From assembly GCF_024721995.1 (NCBI RefSeq), contig NZ_JANQBC010000008.1, positions 186,001-250,000 on the forward strand: a DNA stretch of 64,000 bases. Reading direction: 5' to 3'. The translations under genes and the position numbers were made by a program. Within the stretch, counting starts at the first letter, position 1. Each line of letters begins with the position of its first letter. Origin of the DNA: Paenibacillus radicibacter. Its GTDB lineage: Bacteria; Bacillota; Bacilli; Paenibacillales; NBRC-103111. This document shows, in pieces, positions 1-9,456 of the stretch. The notes below the pieces were generated by a model. The model did not search any database, was not told where the DNA came from, and saw nothing but the letters and a program-made list of their open reading frames with translations.

Positions 1-1843
1 CCGAATCTTCAAACAAAACCAACCCAATAATTGACTCCGGATTCGGTGCTTTCGTCGCTACTACTGTGCGTAGTGATGCGATCTTTTCTGCAGCTCTTGC
101 ATTCCCACGCCAATCGAATAATTGTCGATGTGGTATCCGAATATCTTTCATCATGAGTTGCGGTTTACGAAGACCATTCCATTCATTTACGGAAAGCTCC
201 GCAAGTGTATCAACACTAGCCCCAATCGTCATCCAGGGACTCAGTTCCCCTTTGCCAAATGAAACACCTTCAATGACAAACTTTACCTCTTCTGAAGCTT
301 GTGTTAGCCCGAGCTTAAGATGCTGGCTTTCCTTGCCCATCGTACGAACTTCAGTAATAGCCAACTCTCGAATGATAAATTTCGGAGCAGGATTCCCCAT
401 GCCAAAAGGTGCCAACAATTGCAAGGTATCAATGCACGGAAGTGGAATATCTTCGAGTCGACATTCCAGATCAGCACCTAGAAGAGGGACTAAATCTTCT
501 TCTTGTAGTAGTCGCTTACCGATTTCATTAAGTTGTGTTTGGAATGCTTCTAAATGCTCAAGCTTAAGCGACATTCCTGCTGCTGCACTGTGACCGCCAT
601 AATGATCAAGCCATGCATCACATTCCGTCAATGCCTCATGCAAGTGAAAACCTGCAATCGAGCGTGCCGAACCTTTTACTGTACCTTGTTCAGGATCAAT
701 GCTCAGCACAAGTGTTGGCCTATAGTAACGTTCTACAATACGTGAGGCAACAATACCAACAACGCCAATATTCCATCGTTCACCAGCAAGTACGAGAACA
801 TGAGGCAGATCCGACTTCTGACGTTCCGCTTCAACCATTGCAACAGCTTCTACTGTCATTTCCTCTACAATACGCTGACGTTCAACGTTCAGAACATCAA
901 GCTCTTGCGCAAGCTCATCTGCTTCGGAACTGTCTTCTGTGAGTAATAGGCGAACAGCCGTATCCGCAGACTCCAATCGACCACTAGCATTAATTCTTGG
1001 CCCAATTGAAAATCCGATATGACCTGCAGATACGTCCCTTTTCTCAATACTGCATACACGAAGTAGGGCTCGAACACCCACAAATCCACCTGTGCGTATT
1101 TGCTCCAAGCCTTGTTTCACAATAAGTCTATTCTCATCTTGAAGAGGCATTAAATCTGCTACTGTTCCGATCGCAGCAAGTTCAAGCAATTCCTCTGGCA
1201 TTCTGCCAAGCAGTGCTTGGCCAAGTTTCAACGCAACCCCAACACCAGCTAGTCCTTTAAACGGGTAGGGGCATGTCGATTTTTTCGGATTAATAAGTGC
1301 AAGCGGTTCAGGTAATATAGCAGGTGGTTCATGGTGATCCGTCACAATTACATCCATTCCACACTGCTTAATATAAGCCACTTCTTCTACAGCACTCACA
1401 CCAGTATCTACTGTAATGAGCAGTGTAATCCCATCCAGCTTCGCTTGATCGACTGCCTCACAATTTAAGCCATAACCTTCCTTTACCCGATGTGGAATGT
1501 AATAGTCTACATTCGCATCCAAGCCCTGCAGCAATCTTACCATTAACGCCGTTGAACTTACGCCATCCGCATCATAATCACCATACACACGAATCTTCTC
1601 ATGATTGGCAAGTGCTTGTTTGATACGATCAACAGCAGCTTGCATGCCTTCCAAAAGAAAAGGATCATGATACCCTTCACTACCACCATATAAAAAGCGC
1701 TGAATCTCCTCAGAATCCGTCATTCCCCTTGCTGCTAATAACTGCAAGACAAGTGGTGGAAGATCCACCGCACTCTGTGAGATCGACGCCATCACTTCTT
1801 CGTCTATTTGACCAACTTGCCATCTTCCCTTACCAAGTAACAC
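1..1843 (-). CDS. recJ: Single-stranded-DNA exonuclease RecJ (3' part outside the window)
   Basis: RecJ is a 5'-3' single-strand DNA exonuclease of recombinational repair and belongs to the DHH phosphoesterase family. About 614 codons are readable with no stop before base 1, so the C-terminus is missing. The reading frame shows GDYDADG (near 1560-1590), TDHHE (near 1330-1345) and the DHHA1 motif GGHSAAAG (near 570-605), in the family order. I chose the GTG at 1843 because GGGGG lies 7 bases upstream and the frame continues directly into the conserved N-terminus. It follows the cation transporter by 31 bases, so the two are probably cotranscribed. In Bacillus, recJ is also downstream of secDF, which supports the call. 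Confidence 0.95.
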   Translation of the reverse strand, partial: MLLGKGRWQVGQIDEEVMASISQSAVDLPPLVLQLLAARGMTDSEEIQRFLYGGSEGYHDPFLLEGMQAAVDRIKQALANHEKIRVYGDYDADGVSSTALMVRLLQGLDANVDYYIPHRVKEGYGLNCEAVDQAKLDGITLLITVDTGVSAVEEVAYIKQCGMDVIVTDHHEPPAILPEPLALINPKKSTCPYPFKGLAGVGVALKLGQALLGRMPEELLELAAIGTVADLMPLQDENRLIVKQGLEQIRTGGFVGVRALLRVCSIEKRDVSAGHIGFSIGPRINASGRLESADTAVRLLLTEDSSEADELAQELDVLNVERQRIVEEMTVEAVAMVEAERQKSDLPHVLVLAGERWNIGVVGIVASRIVERYYRPTLVLSIDPEQGTVKGSARSIAGFHLHEALTECDAWLDHYGGHSAAAGMSLKLEHLEAFQTQLNEIGKRLLQEEDLVPLLGADLECRLEDIPLPCIDTLQLLAPFGMGNPAPKFIIRELAITEVRTMGKESQHLKLGLTQASEEVKFVIEGVSFGKGELSPWMTIGASVDTLAELSVNEWNGLRKPQLMMKDIRIPHRQLFDWRGNARAAEKIASLRTVVATKAPNPESIIGLVLFEDS

Positions 1844-1874
1844 ACAATATCCCCCTTGCCAACTCCCACAGTGC

Positions 1875-2828
1875 TTAATGCAATACCGATGGGAAGTCGC
1901 TATGGTCCACATTCAGATTATTCTTATATGGATAACCCGGGTCATATGGAAAAACATGCACAAACACGTCTGAAATGTGAATAAATCTTTTCATTAACTG
2001 CGACTTTACAACCTTAGCGATTTCCTGTCCTTCCAGAACTGTAATACGAGGATTCACGCTAATCTTCACGTCAACGATGACATAATGCCCATGTTCTCTC
2101 GCACGCAATTCCTCGATGATAATGACACCTTTCACTCGCTGCACGGTCTGAATAAGCTCCTGTGCATCCTCATGATGAAGGGCATGGTCAAGCGTGTTAT
2201 AGATGGCTTCCATCATCAGATCATAGCCCATTTTTAATATAAAAAAGGAAATTACAAGGCCAGCTAATGGGTCTAAATAGTTAAAAAAGGTTAATGACAA
2301 TAGATTACCTAAGTAAGCCCCAACAACCCCAACAAGCGCAGCTAGCGAGCAATATAAGTCGGATCGATGCGACCACATATGTGCAGCAAGAAACGGTGAA
2401 TGCGTCTTCTTGCCTAAGTGAAACTGGTAGCGGAACATCGCTTCTTTCACAACGATCGATACCAGAATAATAATAACTGCAAACCCATTGGGTTCTGCGA
2501 TACCGCCATGGTAGATGGACTTAATCGCAGAGATCCCGATCTCAACTCCAACAATTAGCATCAATACCGCCACGATCACAGAAGCGATATACTCGCCCCT
2601 AACCCGGCCATATGGATTATTAGATTTAGGTGACATCTTACCTACACGTTGACCGATCATTACTGCAAACGATCCTGCTACTTGCGAAGCAGAATGGATC
2701 GCATCTGCTAATAGTGCTTTACTACCCGAAAACCATCCTACAAAACCTTTGGCTACGGCAAGAATGACATTTACTGCAATACCAGACCAAGCCGCAAATG
2801 CAGCTTTTCTCAAACGCTCTACAGTCAT
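1875..2828 (-). CDS. Cation diffusion facilitator family transporter
   Basis: A 317-residue protein with about six membrane helices and a soluble C-terminal domain, as in CDF metal/proton antiporters that export divalent cations. The family region LLADAIHSAS lies in helix 2 and SHRSD in helix 5. In many relatives the helix 2 motif ends HSxSD and the helix 5 motif is HxxxD. Here residue 49 is Gln rather than Asp, and residue 153 is Ser where His would be expected, although H45, H154, D42 and D157 remain. The metal specificity therefore cannot be predicted. The ATG at 2828 has GGGGAGG 5 bases upstream. It lies between secF and recJ, in the position where Bacillota relatives also carry a transporter. 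Confidence 0.88.
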   Translation of the reverse strand: MTVERLRKAAFAAWSGIAVNVILAVAKGFVGWFSGSKALLADAIHSASQVAGSFAVMIGQRVGKMSPKSNNPYGRVRGEYIASVIVAVLMLIVGVEIGISAIKSIYHGGIAEPNGFAVIIILVSIVVKEAMFRYQFHLGKKTHSPFLAAHMWSHRSDLYCSLAALVGVVGAYLGNLLSLTFFNYLDPLAGLVISFFILKMGYDLMMEAIYNTLDHALHHEDAQELIQTVQRVKGVIIIEELRAREHGHYVIVDVKISVNPRITVLEGQEIAKVVKSQLMKRFIHISDVFVHVFPYDPGYPYKNNLNVDHSDFPSVLH

Positions 2829-2879
2829 GTTGCCCTCCCCATGTAAATTAACCTCTATGAATAGGTCCTTCTACTGACG

Positions 2880-2907
2880 AAAGGCCGCGCAATAAACTCA
2901 CGCGGCC
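2880..2907 (-). terminator. Probable terminator after secDF
   Basis: Inverted repeat GGCCGCG/CGCGGCC around an 11-base loop, followed on the minus strand by TTTCG. It lies 56 bases past the secF stop. The T-run is short, so readthrough into the cation transporter is possible. Confidence 0.55.
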
Positions 2908-2963
2908 ATCCAATTAGACTTGTTTATCATTTTACGCTGTAAGCATAACTTACAGAACCACAA

Positions 2964-3914
2964 CTATTCTTTTGCAAGAGCAGCCGGTTTACGTTTGGAA
3001 CCGACAGAGCCACGCTTAAATAAGAACCATAATGGGCTTGCAATACAGATTGAAGAGTACGCACCAGAGATAAGACCAATAATTTTTGCCAAGGCAAACA
3101 ACTTAATGGACTCACTACCAAAGATGAACAAACATACTGCTGCAATAAGTACAGTAAATACCGTATTGATGTTACGAGCCATTGTCTGCCAGATGGAGTT
3201 GTTAATCATTCTAGATAGATCATCGGAAGTTTTTAGCTTCGCAAAGCGTTGGTTCTCACGAATACGGTCAAAGATAACGATCTTATCATTAATCGAGTAA
3301 CCGATAATGGTTAGAATCGCTGCGATAAATGGAATGTCCACTTTCAATTGGAAAATGGAGAATACACTCACTGTAATGAACGCATCATGCAAAATTGCAA
3401 TAATCGCTGCTAACGCAAATCGCCATTCGAAGCGAATACTTACATAAATACAGATCGCGATACTTGCAATTGCAATGGCATAAATCGCTTTAAGTCCAAG
3501 CTCTTGCGCAATATCTGGTGGAACGATGTTTACTTCCGTGGAGATATCGTTACCGAAAGCAGCTTTCATCACGGTTTCGATCTTCTTCACGGATGGATCA
3601 TCAAGTACATGCTCGAAGCGAGCAGAGATCTGATGATTATTATCGCCGCCCACTGTGAGAATGACGTCACTAAAACCTGCATCTTTTACAACTTGTTCCG
3701 CTTTTACTTTATCAACGGACTGCGTTGTACGAATGTCAACTGTAGATCCTGCTTTAAAATCAACACCATAATGTAATCCTTTGAAAAGAATCATGACAAG
3801 TCCAAGCACCGTAATGGCAATGGAAATGATGAAGAAAATTTTGCGGTGATTCATAAAATCAAAACGATTCTTACCTGAATCGGTATCTAAATGAAATCTA
3901 GACTTAGAGCTCAC
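2964..3914 (-). CDS. secF: Protein translocase subunit SecF
   Basis: SecF works with SecD in the membrane to drive proton-motive-force-dependent completion of Sec export. The 316-residue protein has a cytoplasmic N-terminus, a first membrane helix (about residues 27-45), the periplasmic-type P1 domain with VDFKAG, and five clustered helices including GYSINDKIVIFDRIREN, typical of SecF. The start is a GTG at 3914 with AAGGAGG upstream. It overlaps secD by 11 bases, consistent with translational coupling. B. subtilis has one fused SecDF chain, so the split arrangement here points away from Bacillus sensu stricto. Confidence 0.96.
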   Translation of the reverse strand: MSSKSRFHLDTDSGKNRFDFMNHRKIFFIISIAITVLGLVMILFKGLHYGVDFKAGSTVDIRTTQSVDKVKAEQVVKDAGFSDVILTVGGDNNHQISARFEHVLDDPSVKKIETVMKAAFGNDISTEVNIVPPDIAQELGLKAIYAIAIASIAICIYVSIRFEWRFALAAIIAILHDAFITVSVFSIFQLKVDIPFIAAILTIIGYSINDKIVIFDRIRENQRFAKLKTSDDLSRMINNSIWQTMARNINTVFTVLIAAVCLFIFGSESIKLFALAKIIGLISGAYSSICIASPLWFLFKRGSVGSKRKPAALAKE

Positions 3915-5154
3915 GGATGTCCGCCTCCTTTACACCAAACATACTTGGCTTCTTCAGGACATTCCCGCGAACAAGCAAGTGCATAAGGAATCTAGAAAGA
4001 AACACGTTTGTAATAATCGAGATTACAATACTTAGCATTGTCACAACAGCAAAGCCGCGAATTGCGCCATTACCGATAAAGTATAGAACAACACCCGAAA
4101 TGATGTTCGTCACGTTCGCATCCATAATCGTACGGAAGGAATGTTTGGAACCCGCTTTTACGGAAGAAGCAAGACTCTTACCCGTACGAATTTCTTCACG
4201 AATCCGTTCGTACGTAATGATATTCGCATCGACCGCCATCCCGATCCCGAGTACGAGTGCCGCAATACCTGGCAATGTTAACGTTGCATGCATGAGATCA
4301 AATACGAGGAGCAATAACCACGTATATGTAATGAGCGTAAATGCTGCTACAAGACCTGGAATACGGTAGTAAAGTACCATGAATAACAAAATAATGATGG
4401 AACCGATAATACCCGCTTTTGCTGTTTGTTCAAGGGAAGCTAGTCCCAATGTAGCGCCAACGGATTGTACGTATTTCTCTGTTAGTTTAAGCGGCAAAGC
4501 TCCCATGTTAATCGTATCTGCAAGCTTCTTAGCCTCTTCATACGTAAAGCTGCCGGAGATTGTTGCTACGTCTGTATCCAATGTTTGGCTGACATAAGGG
4601 TTAGACAACATCTCTTCATCTAAATAAATACCAAGCGTGTTCTTGCCGTCTGGCATAGCTGCAATTTTCGCTGTGATATCTCTGAATTTCTTCTGATCTT
4701 TCATTTTAATCTCGACTAATGGCTGATTGGTTCTACCATCATAGCCAACTTTCGCACCACCAGGTACGAAATCCGTTCCGATTAATTCTTTGTTACCGTC
4801 AGAACCTCTGAATGAGAGTTCTTGGGGTTTCTTAATCATTTCACGAACAGCTGCTTCATCACTCACACCTGCTAGACGCGCACGAATACGATCAGTACCT
4901 TCCGGACGAATTTCAGGTTCACTGATCCCTTGTGCATCGACACGTTTAGCAATGTTATTCGCTGTTTCTTTTAGTGCGGATTGCGTTACTTCTCCTCCAG
5001 CTTCAAGCGGTTCTGCAACATACAGAATCTCGAAGCCGCCTTTTAAATCCAATCCTAATCTAACTTCTCTGACCAAGCTCGGACTTGACCAAATAATAGC
5101 GCCAAGTGTAATCACAACGGTCAGGATAAAAACGCTAATCCGTTTAAAATTCAT
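3904..5154 (-). CDS. secD: Protein translocase subunit SecD
   Basis: 416-residue SecD with an N-terminal helix, the LGLDLKGGFEILY motif, a P1 domain containing RVDAQGISEPEIRPEG, and a C-terminal block of five helices with the conserved AVDANIITYERIREE stretch, which belongs to the RND-like proton pathway. It forms a membrane complex with SecF and assists SecYEG-dependent export; yajC, in the same neighbourhood, encodes the third accessory subunit. The ATG at 5154 is preceded by GGAAGGGAG. A strong promoter lies 37-65 bases upstream. Confidence 0.96.
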   Translation of the reverse strand: MNFKRISVFILTVVITLGAIIWSSPSLVREVRLGLDLKGGFEILYVAEPLEAGGEVTQSALKETANNIAKRVDAQGISEPEIRPEGTDRIRARLAGVSDEAAVREMIKKPQELSFRGSDGNKELIGTDFVPGGAKVGYDGRTNQPLVEIKMKDQKKFRDITAKIAAMPDGKNTLGIYLDEEMLSNPYVSQTLDTDVATISGSFTYEEAKKLADTINMGALPLKLTEKYVQSVGATLGLASLEQTAKAGIIGSIIILLFMVLYYRIPGLVAAFTLITYTWLLLLVFDLMHATLTLPGIAALVLGIGMAVDANIITYERIREEIRTGKSLASSVKAGSKHSFRTIMDANVTNIISGVVLYFIGNGAIRGFAVVTMLSIVISIITNVFLSRFLMHLLVRGNVLKKPSMFGVKEADIREL

Positions 5155-5190
5155 GTGCTTGCTTGTCTCCCTTCCTAACTCAATATTCCT

Positions 5191-5219
5191 ATTATACTCA
5201 GCACGGAAAAACGCGTCAA
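5191..5219 (-). promoter_or_regulatory. Sigma-A promoter of secDF
   Basis: On the minus strand, TTGACG (5219-5214) and TATAAT (5196-5191) are separated by exactly 17 bases and sit just upstream of secD. This is one of the best matches to the vegetative consensus in the window. Confidence 0.8.
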
Positions 5220-5343
5220 TTTACAGCAATTCTCAACAAAATTCTCCCACTAAGTAACGCATTCACTTCAGTGCCTATTCAAATACATTGCTAGGACCCC
5301 AAAACTCGAACTTCATTAACAAAAAAAGCCCCACCCTCTCGAG

Positions 5344-5616
5344 TTAGGACCCTTTATACATTTGCATCGTCATCCAATTCATGAATTGCGTCGGTTTAAG
5401 CGACAAAATATCATTTACCATTTGATGCAACTGTGGTGTACCGCTTTTTCTGTATTTTTCAGAAACACAGTCCCAAATATCCTTATCCGTTACACCTATA
5501 TATCCGATGATACAAATTTCCTCCGCCTTGCTCTTACACATGTCCTGAATCATCTCAGACAATTCGCTTTCGGTTAGCTCTTGTTCTTCTACAATTGGCT
5601 GATCTTCCGGTCTCAT
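5344..5616 (-). CDS. comN: ComN-like post-transcriptional regulator
   Basis: A 90-residue acidic protein without membrane segments. Its length, its helical N-terminal half (residues 12-35, with ELSEMIQDMCKSKAEEI), the IGVTDKDIWDCV region and the position between secD and spoVB match ComN/YrzD. In B. subtilis ComN acts post-transcriptionally on comE mRNA and is located near the cell poles and septum. Its function here is inferred by homology only; no competence operon is in the window. It is transcribed away from spoVB, and a T-run lies downstream on the minus strand at about 5319-5325 without a convincing hairpin. Confidence 0.75.
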   Translation of the reverse strand: MRPEDQPIVEEQELTESELSEMIQDMCKSKAEEICIIGYIGVTDKDIWDCVSEKYRKSGTPQLHQMVNDILSLKPTQFMNWMTMQMYKGS

Positions 5617-5793
5617 CTTACGTATCCCCCTCCAAACTCGGGCATTGCCATATCGATCATGTAATCGTATCCATTCTACAAGCTTACACCATTATCCTGC
5701 TGAATCCAATTGGTTACCTTGCAAATTGTTAGCATTAGCTTGGACAGGTGTTGCATATGGTGGATGTATACGGGCTAAAGGGGACGAGTTGGT

Positions 5794-7362
5794 GTGAGCA
5801 AGCAATCATTTATTAAAGGGACATTGATTTTGCTTGGTGCAGGCATCATCACCCGCATTCTTGGCTTTATTCCACGGATTGCGTTACCACGCGTGATCGG
5901 TGCTGAAGGAGTAGGCTTATATCAGCTAGGATGGCCATTCCTCGTGCTCATCCTCACTCTTATATCAGGAGGTATACCACTTGCCGTTTCCAAGCTCATC
6001 GCGCAGGCAGAAGCCGAAGGCAACGAGCGACGTGTGAGTACCATATTGCGAATCGCATTAACGTTCTCCGTCATACTCGCTACAATACTTACGACTCTCT
6101 CCTACACTTTTGCTCCATGGATTACCAAACATTTACTAACCGATCCACGCGTTTACTACACGTTCATGTGTATGGGTCCTGTCATTCTTATCGCATCTGT
6201 CTCTGCCGTATATCGCGGATATTTCCAAGGTAGGCATAATATGATTCCAACGGCTTCCTCCCAAATTGCCGAGACGACGATTCGAATCATTATGATTCTG
6301 CTTTTCTCTTTCCTCATGCTTCCTTATGGCATTCATTTTGCTGCTGCAGGCGCGATGGTGGGTGTTATGATCGGGGAGCTTGGTGGAATTGCAGTTCTTT
6401 ATTTTTATTATCGACAAGGTTTGAAAAATAAAAAAAGATCTGCGGTACTTGTATCCTCGGCAGAACCATCAATGGGACGCCTCAACATTTTTAAACAACT
6501 ATTATCAATCTCTATTCCTGTTACGGGAAACAAACTAATCGGAGCTACATCCTATTTGGTCGAATCCATCTTGATAGCCAAGTGTTTAGCAATTGCTGGT
6601 GTAGCTACAGCGCTTGCCACAGCACAGTATGGCGCTCTGCAAGGTATGGTCATCCCAATCTTGTTACTCCCAACTGCACTTACCTACTCCTTATCGACTG
6701 TGCTTATTCCATCCCTTTCGGAAGCCGCGGCTCATAAAGATACGAACCTCATTCACTCGCGGATGAATCAATCACTTCGACTCGCACTTGTCTCAGGCGC
6801 TCCATTTGCTGTTATTATGTTCGTCCTCGCGAGTCCGCTAACCCAGCTCATGTACAACAATGCTGAGGTCGGAATCATGCTCAAAATGATGGCACCTGTT
6901 GCCCTCTTCATCTACTTGCAAGCTCCACTACAAGCCGCTCTACAAGTATTAGATCGCCCTGGAACAGCACTGTTTAACACACTCATAAGCGCAACAGTTA
7001 AATTAGCACTCATCTACTTTCTTGTTAGACAGCCGGAAATTGGTATTAAAGGCGCGATCATCGCGATTAATGCCAATACCATTATCGTAACGATACTCCA
7101 CTTATTTGCGGTACAGCGCGCGTTAAAGTTTACAGTGAACGGATATGACATGCTCAAGGTATGTGTGGCGATGACTGTTAGTGGCCTGTTATGTAACGCG
7201 GTCATGGAAATTCCTTGGACAGCGAGTGAAGGTATTCGTTTCTTCGCGGCATGTATCATTGCTCTTGCCACCTATTTGTTCATGATCCTTATACTCAAAC
7301 TAATTAATCGAAGCGATTTATCACGCATTTTACGCATGGGGCGTAAAATAGTAAAAACCTAG
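5794..7362 (+). CDS. spoVB: Stage V sporulation protein B (MOP/MATE-type flippase)
   Basis: A 522-residue polytopic protein of the polysaccharide-transporter/MOP exporter family, with about 14 hydrophobic helices. SpoVB is required for spore cortex formation and is thought to move lipid-linked precursors across the membrane. The N-terminus (GTLILLGAGIITRILGFIPRI) and the segment with GAEGVGLYQL are characteristic. The start is a GTG at 5794 with AAAGGGGA about 10 bases upstream. It is monocistronic, with its own terminator overlapping the end of the convergent DUF421 gene. Its place near comN and yrzE-like genes agrees with the Bacillus order. Confidence 0.92.
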   Translation: MSKQSFIKGTLILLGAGIITRILGFIPRIALPRVIGAEGVGLYQLGWPFLVLILTLISGGIPLAVSKLIAQAEAEGNERRVSTILRIALTFSVILATILTTLSYTFAPWITKHLLTDPRVYYTFMCMGPVILIASVSAVYRGYFQGRHNMIPTASSQIAETTIRIIMILLFSFLMLPYGIHFAAAGAMVGVMIGELGGIAVLYFYYRQGLKNKKRSAVLVSSAEPSMGRLNIFKQLLSISIPVTGNKLIGATSYLVESILIAKCLAIAGVATALATAQYGALQGMVIPILLLPTALTYSLSTVLIPSLSEAAAHKDTNLIHSRMNQSLRLALVSGAPFAVIMFVLASPLTQLMYNNAEVGIMLKMMAPVALFIYLQAPLQAALQVLDRPGTALFNTLISATVKLALIYFLVRQPEIGIKGAIIAINANTIIVTILHLFAVQRALKFTVNGYDMLKVCVAMTVSGLLCNAVMEIPWTASEGIRFFAACIIALATYLFMILILKLINRSDLSRILRMGRKIVKT

Positions 7363-7397
7363 CTGGTTGCCCAGATAGGTTCACCTTCTTTTTTTAT
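7357..7397 (+). terminator. spoVB terminator
   Basis: ACCTAGCTGG pairs with CCAGATAGGT across a 4-base loop (one mismatch) and is followed by TTCTTTTTTT. The T-run overlaps the last codons of the convergent gene, whose LDKKRR ending is encoded by the complementary A-rich stretch. Confidence 0.75.
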
Positions 7398-7893
7398 CCA
7401 AATAATACATCCGACCACGATGATCAAACGAACAGAAGAACACTTGTTTGAAGCCTTCCGCACCCATTTCTTGCAATTGATTTTTCAGCCAAAATCGGGT
7501 TTGACCGATCTTCTCTAAATTTGCATCCTGTACTTTCCCATCCAGAATAAGCGGTAGCGGCAATCCCTCATAGCGAATCAACCCACTTTGCTCAATTGGA
7601 GGGATGCCAACTGAACTAACCGTTTGCGGAAGCTCCTTCGGGATGCCCCGAGCAGGTATCTTCACTGTCAACATGAAACGAATAACCGCCAGAATTGCAA
7701 GCGGCATCAGCACATCTGTAAGCTTACGGCCCGGTTCAACAAACGCCATGACTCCAATTTGCGCAACCATCACCAGAATCACAAAATCAACAACCGACAA
7801 CTTGCCCACTTCGACCTTACTAATCGGACGTACAACTAACGCTACAACCAAACCAATTAGAACCAAACGCAGAATTAAGGTCAGCTCATTCAC
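7381..7893 (-). CDS. DUF421 (YetF/YrbG-like) membrane protein
   Basis: A 170-residue protein with three N-terminal membrane helices and a soluble C-terminal domain, matching the DUF421 family (YetF, YrbG, YdfS). The biochemical role is not established; some relatives have been linked to germination in spore formers. A TTG 20 codons further upstream keeps the frame open, but I prefer the GTG at 7893, which has GGGAGG 10 bases upstream and begins at the first hydrophobic helix as in relatives. B. subtilis yrbG lies in the same spoVB-yajC neighbourhood. The gene is convergent with spoVB. Confidence 0.78.
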   Translation of the reverse strand: MNELTLILRLVLIGLVVALVVRPISKVEVGKLSVVDFVILVMVAQIGVMAFVEPGRKLTDVLMPLAILAVIRFMLTVKIPARGIPKELPQTVSSVGIPPIEQSGLIRYEGLPLPLILDGKVQDANLEKIGQTRFWLKNQLQEMGAEGFKQVFFCSFDHRGRMYYLDKKRR

Positions 7894-8078
7894 AACTTTC
7901 AAGCCTCCCGCCTTTTCTTTTCTAACGATTTCTAACATTAGTGTGACCTTCAATTTTGTGAAAATGCAGGGCTTAAATGCTTAATTCTTGGTAGTCCATC
8001 CAATCATTCCAGTGAACTTGTACTAATTCTGGCAGCTTGACCATACAATGTGTTAAATCAATGTGAATATTAGAAGGG

Positions 8079-8480
8079 ATGGACGAAAAAATGAATCCAA
8101 TTACGAAAGTCAATCAAGCCCGCGTCATGTCACCCATACTCTCCGGATTAATTTATGCCTTCATCATTATGTTTATAGGGACACTATTCACTTCACTCAT
8201 TCTCTTAATTACCTCAGCTGATGAGTCCAGCTTGCCAACGTTCTCCTATATTAATCACATCATCTCCCTGCTTGTGGGTGGATTTGTCGCGGGGAAAAAG
8301 TCTGGAACGAAAGGCTGGTACTATGGCGGTATGCTCGGCTGCCTCTATACACTGATTATCTTCATGATCGCTTTCTTAAGCTTTGACGCAGGACTTAATG
8401 CTCGTTCGTTCTTACTTCTATGTGTATCTCTATTATCTTCGGGTATCGGAGGTATATTTGGTGTAAATTCTAGAAAGTAA
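8079..8480 (+). CDS. TIGR04086 (YrzE-like) small membrane protein
   Basis: A 133-residue protein with four predicted membrane helices and a GGFVAGKKSGTKGWYYGG loop, the feature that identifies the TIGR04086/YrzE group. Its function is unknown. YrzE lies beside spoVB and yrbG in B. subtilis, so gene order supports the assignment. The start is ambiguous. ATG 8079 has AGAAGGG directly against it, and the in-frame ATG at 8091 has the same sequence 13 bases away; both spacings are poor. Confidence 0.72.
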   Translation: MDEKMNPITKVNQARVMSPILSGLIYAFIIMFIGTLFTSLILLITSADESSLPTFSYINHIISLLVGGFVAGKKSGTKGWYYGGMLGCLYTLIIFMIAFLSFDAGLNARSFLLLCVSLLSSGIGGIFGVNSRK

Positions 8481-8519
8481 TGCAATTGTGGGCAGTTAAT
8501 AGAATCAGATTGATCGATA

Positions 8520-8528
8520 TGCTATAAT
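8520..8528 (+). promoter_or_regulatory. Extended -10 promoter upstream of the PAP2 gene
   Basis: TGCTATAAT fits the TGnTATAAT extended -10 consensus and lies 46 bases before the PAP2 start codon. No good -35 box is visible, which is usual for extended -10 promoters. Confidence 0.6.
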
Positions 8529-8574
8529 GATCTAGCTATTAATTATGCTCCAATTTCCAGGAGGAAATCACATC

Positions 8575-9420
8575 ATGGGTCCATTCGAATCTATGACACA
8601 TGTATCGATCTATACCACAATATGTACGATCGTTCTTTTATATATAACAACCAAGAAAGATCCGATTCGTATTGCTTATACGTTTGTAATGAATTTAATT
8701 CGTTCCCCACGCTACTTGTTGCATTTCGGTGCACTTGTTTTGATTCTACTAATGAACAATTTAGAATTATGGGTGGAGAAATTCATTCATAATAAAACCG
8801 ACTTTACTCTTATTTTTTATTCGATTGAAAAAGAATTCGTTGCGAACATACAGCACTTTTTCTTAAATGATACCCTTACGTATGTAACAAGTTTCTTCTA
8901 TGTCATAGTGTTCTCAACACTCATGATTGTTTCCATTGCATTATATACATGGAACAAAAACTATCAATTGTTCAACGCACTTTGTTACGCAATTATTATC
9001 AACTATGTCGTCGCGATGCCTTTCTATTTATTTTTCCAAGTGAATGAAGTTTGGGTATTAAACCCGAATGTGAATATGCTCATCTCTAACGTATTCCCTA
9101 CATTCGAACAGACGTATCGCGAAATGTCCGGAATCAATAACTGTTTCCCAAGTTTGCATACTTCCTTGTCCATAACTATGGCTGTTATTGCGACACACTC
9201 CGGCAATGCATTCTGGAAATGGTTCACCCGTATTACCGCGGGCATTATTATTTTTTCGATTTTCTATCTAGGTATTCACTGGTTCCTCGATATGGGCGCT
9301 GGACTTATTCTTGGTGTTGCAGCTAGTAAATACGGCTTGAAAATTGCACAAGGACGTCAATCGTTTAAGTTACCTGCTCGCGTGAACACACCGATGAAAC
9401 AGCGTAGTTTAAGTGATTAA
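8575..9420 (+). CDS. PAP2-superfamily phosphatase/phosphotransferase, membrane-bound
   Basis: A 281-residue protein with about six membrane helices. It carries CFPSLHTS (catalytic H195) and GIHWFLD (H235, D239), the two histidine motifs of the PAP2 superfamily in the PSLH form seen in the inositolphosphotransferase-like (Aur1/PAP2_3) branch. Likely substrates are lipid phosphates or phospholipid head groups at the outer face of the membrane; the exact substrate is not predictable. I chose ATG 8575, which has AGGAGGA 9 bases upstream, over an earlier in-frame ATG. It is monocistronic, with its own promoter and terminator. Confidence 0.82.
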   Translation: MGPFESMTHVSIYTTICTIVLLYITTKKDPIRIAYTFVMNLIRSPRYLLHFGALVLILLMNNLELWVEKFIHNKTDFTLIFYSIEKEFVANIQHFFLNDTLTYVTSFFYVIVFSTLMIVSIALYTWNKNYQLFNALCYAIIINYVVAMPFYLFFQVNEVWVLNPNVNMLISNVFPTFEQTYREMSGINNCFPSLHTSLSITMAVIATHSGNAFWKWFTRITAGIIIFSIFYLGIHWFLDMGAGLILGVAASKYGLKIAQGRQSFKLPARVNTPMKQRSLSD

Positions 9421-9426
9421 ATGAAT

Positions 9427-9456
9427 CACCTTGCATAGCAATATGCAGGGTGTTTT
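9427..9456 (+). terminator. Terminator after the PAP2 gene
   Basis: CACCTTGCAT pairs with ATGCAGGGTG around a short loop (one internal mismatch) and runs straight into TTTTT. It begins 6 bases after the stop codon. Confidence 0.85.

Noticed and set aside
66-593. 175-codon plus-strand open frame at the left edge
   Set aside because: It is the reverse of recJ coding sequence, whose frame contains the DHHA1 motif; low-complexity Ser/Cys composition is typical of an antisense shadow.
5281-5343. Terminator downstream of comN
   Set aside because: There is a T-run after the stop on the minus strand but no convincing stem, so I did not list it.
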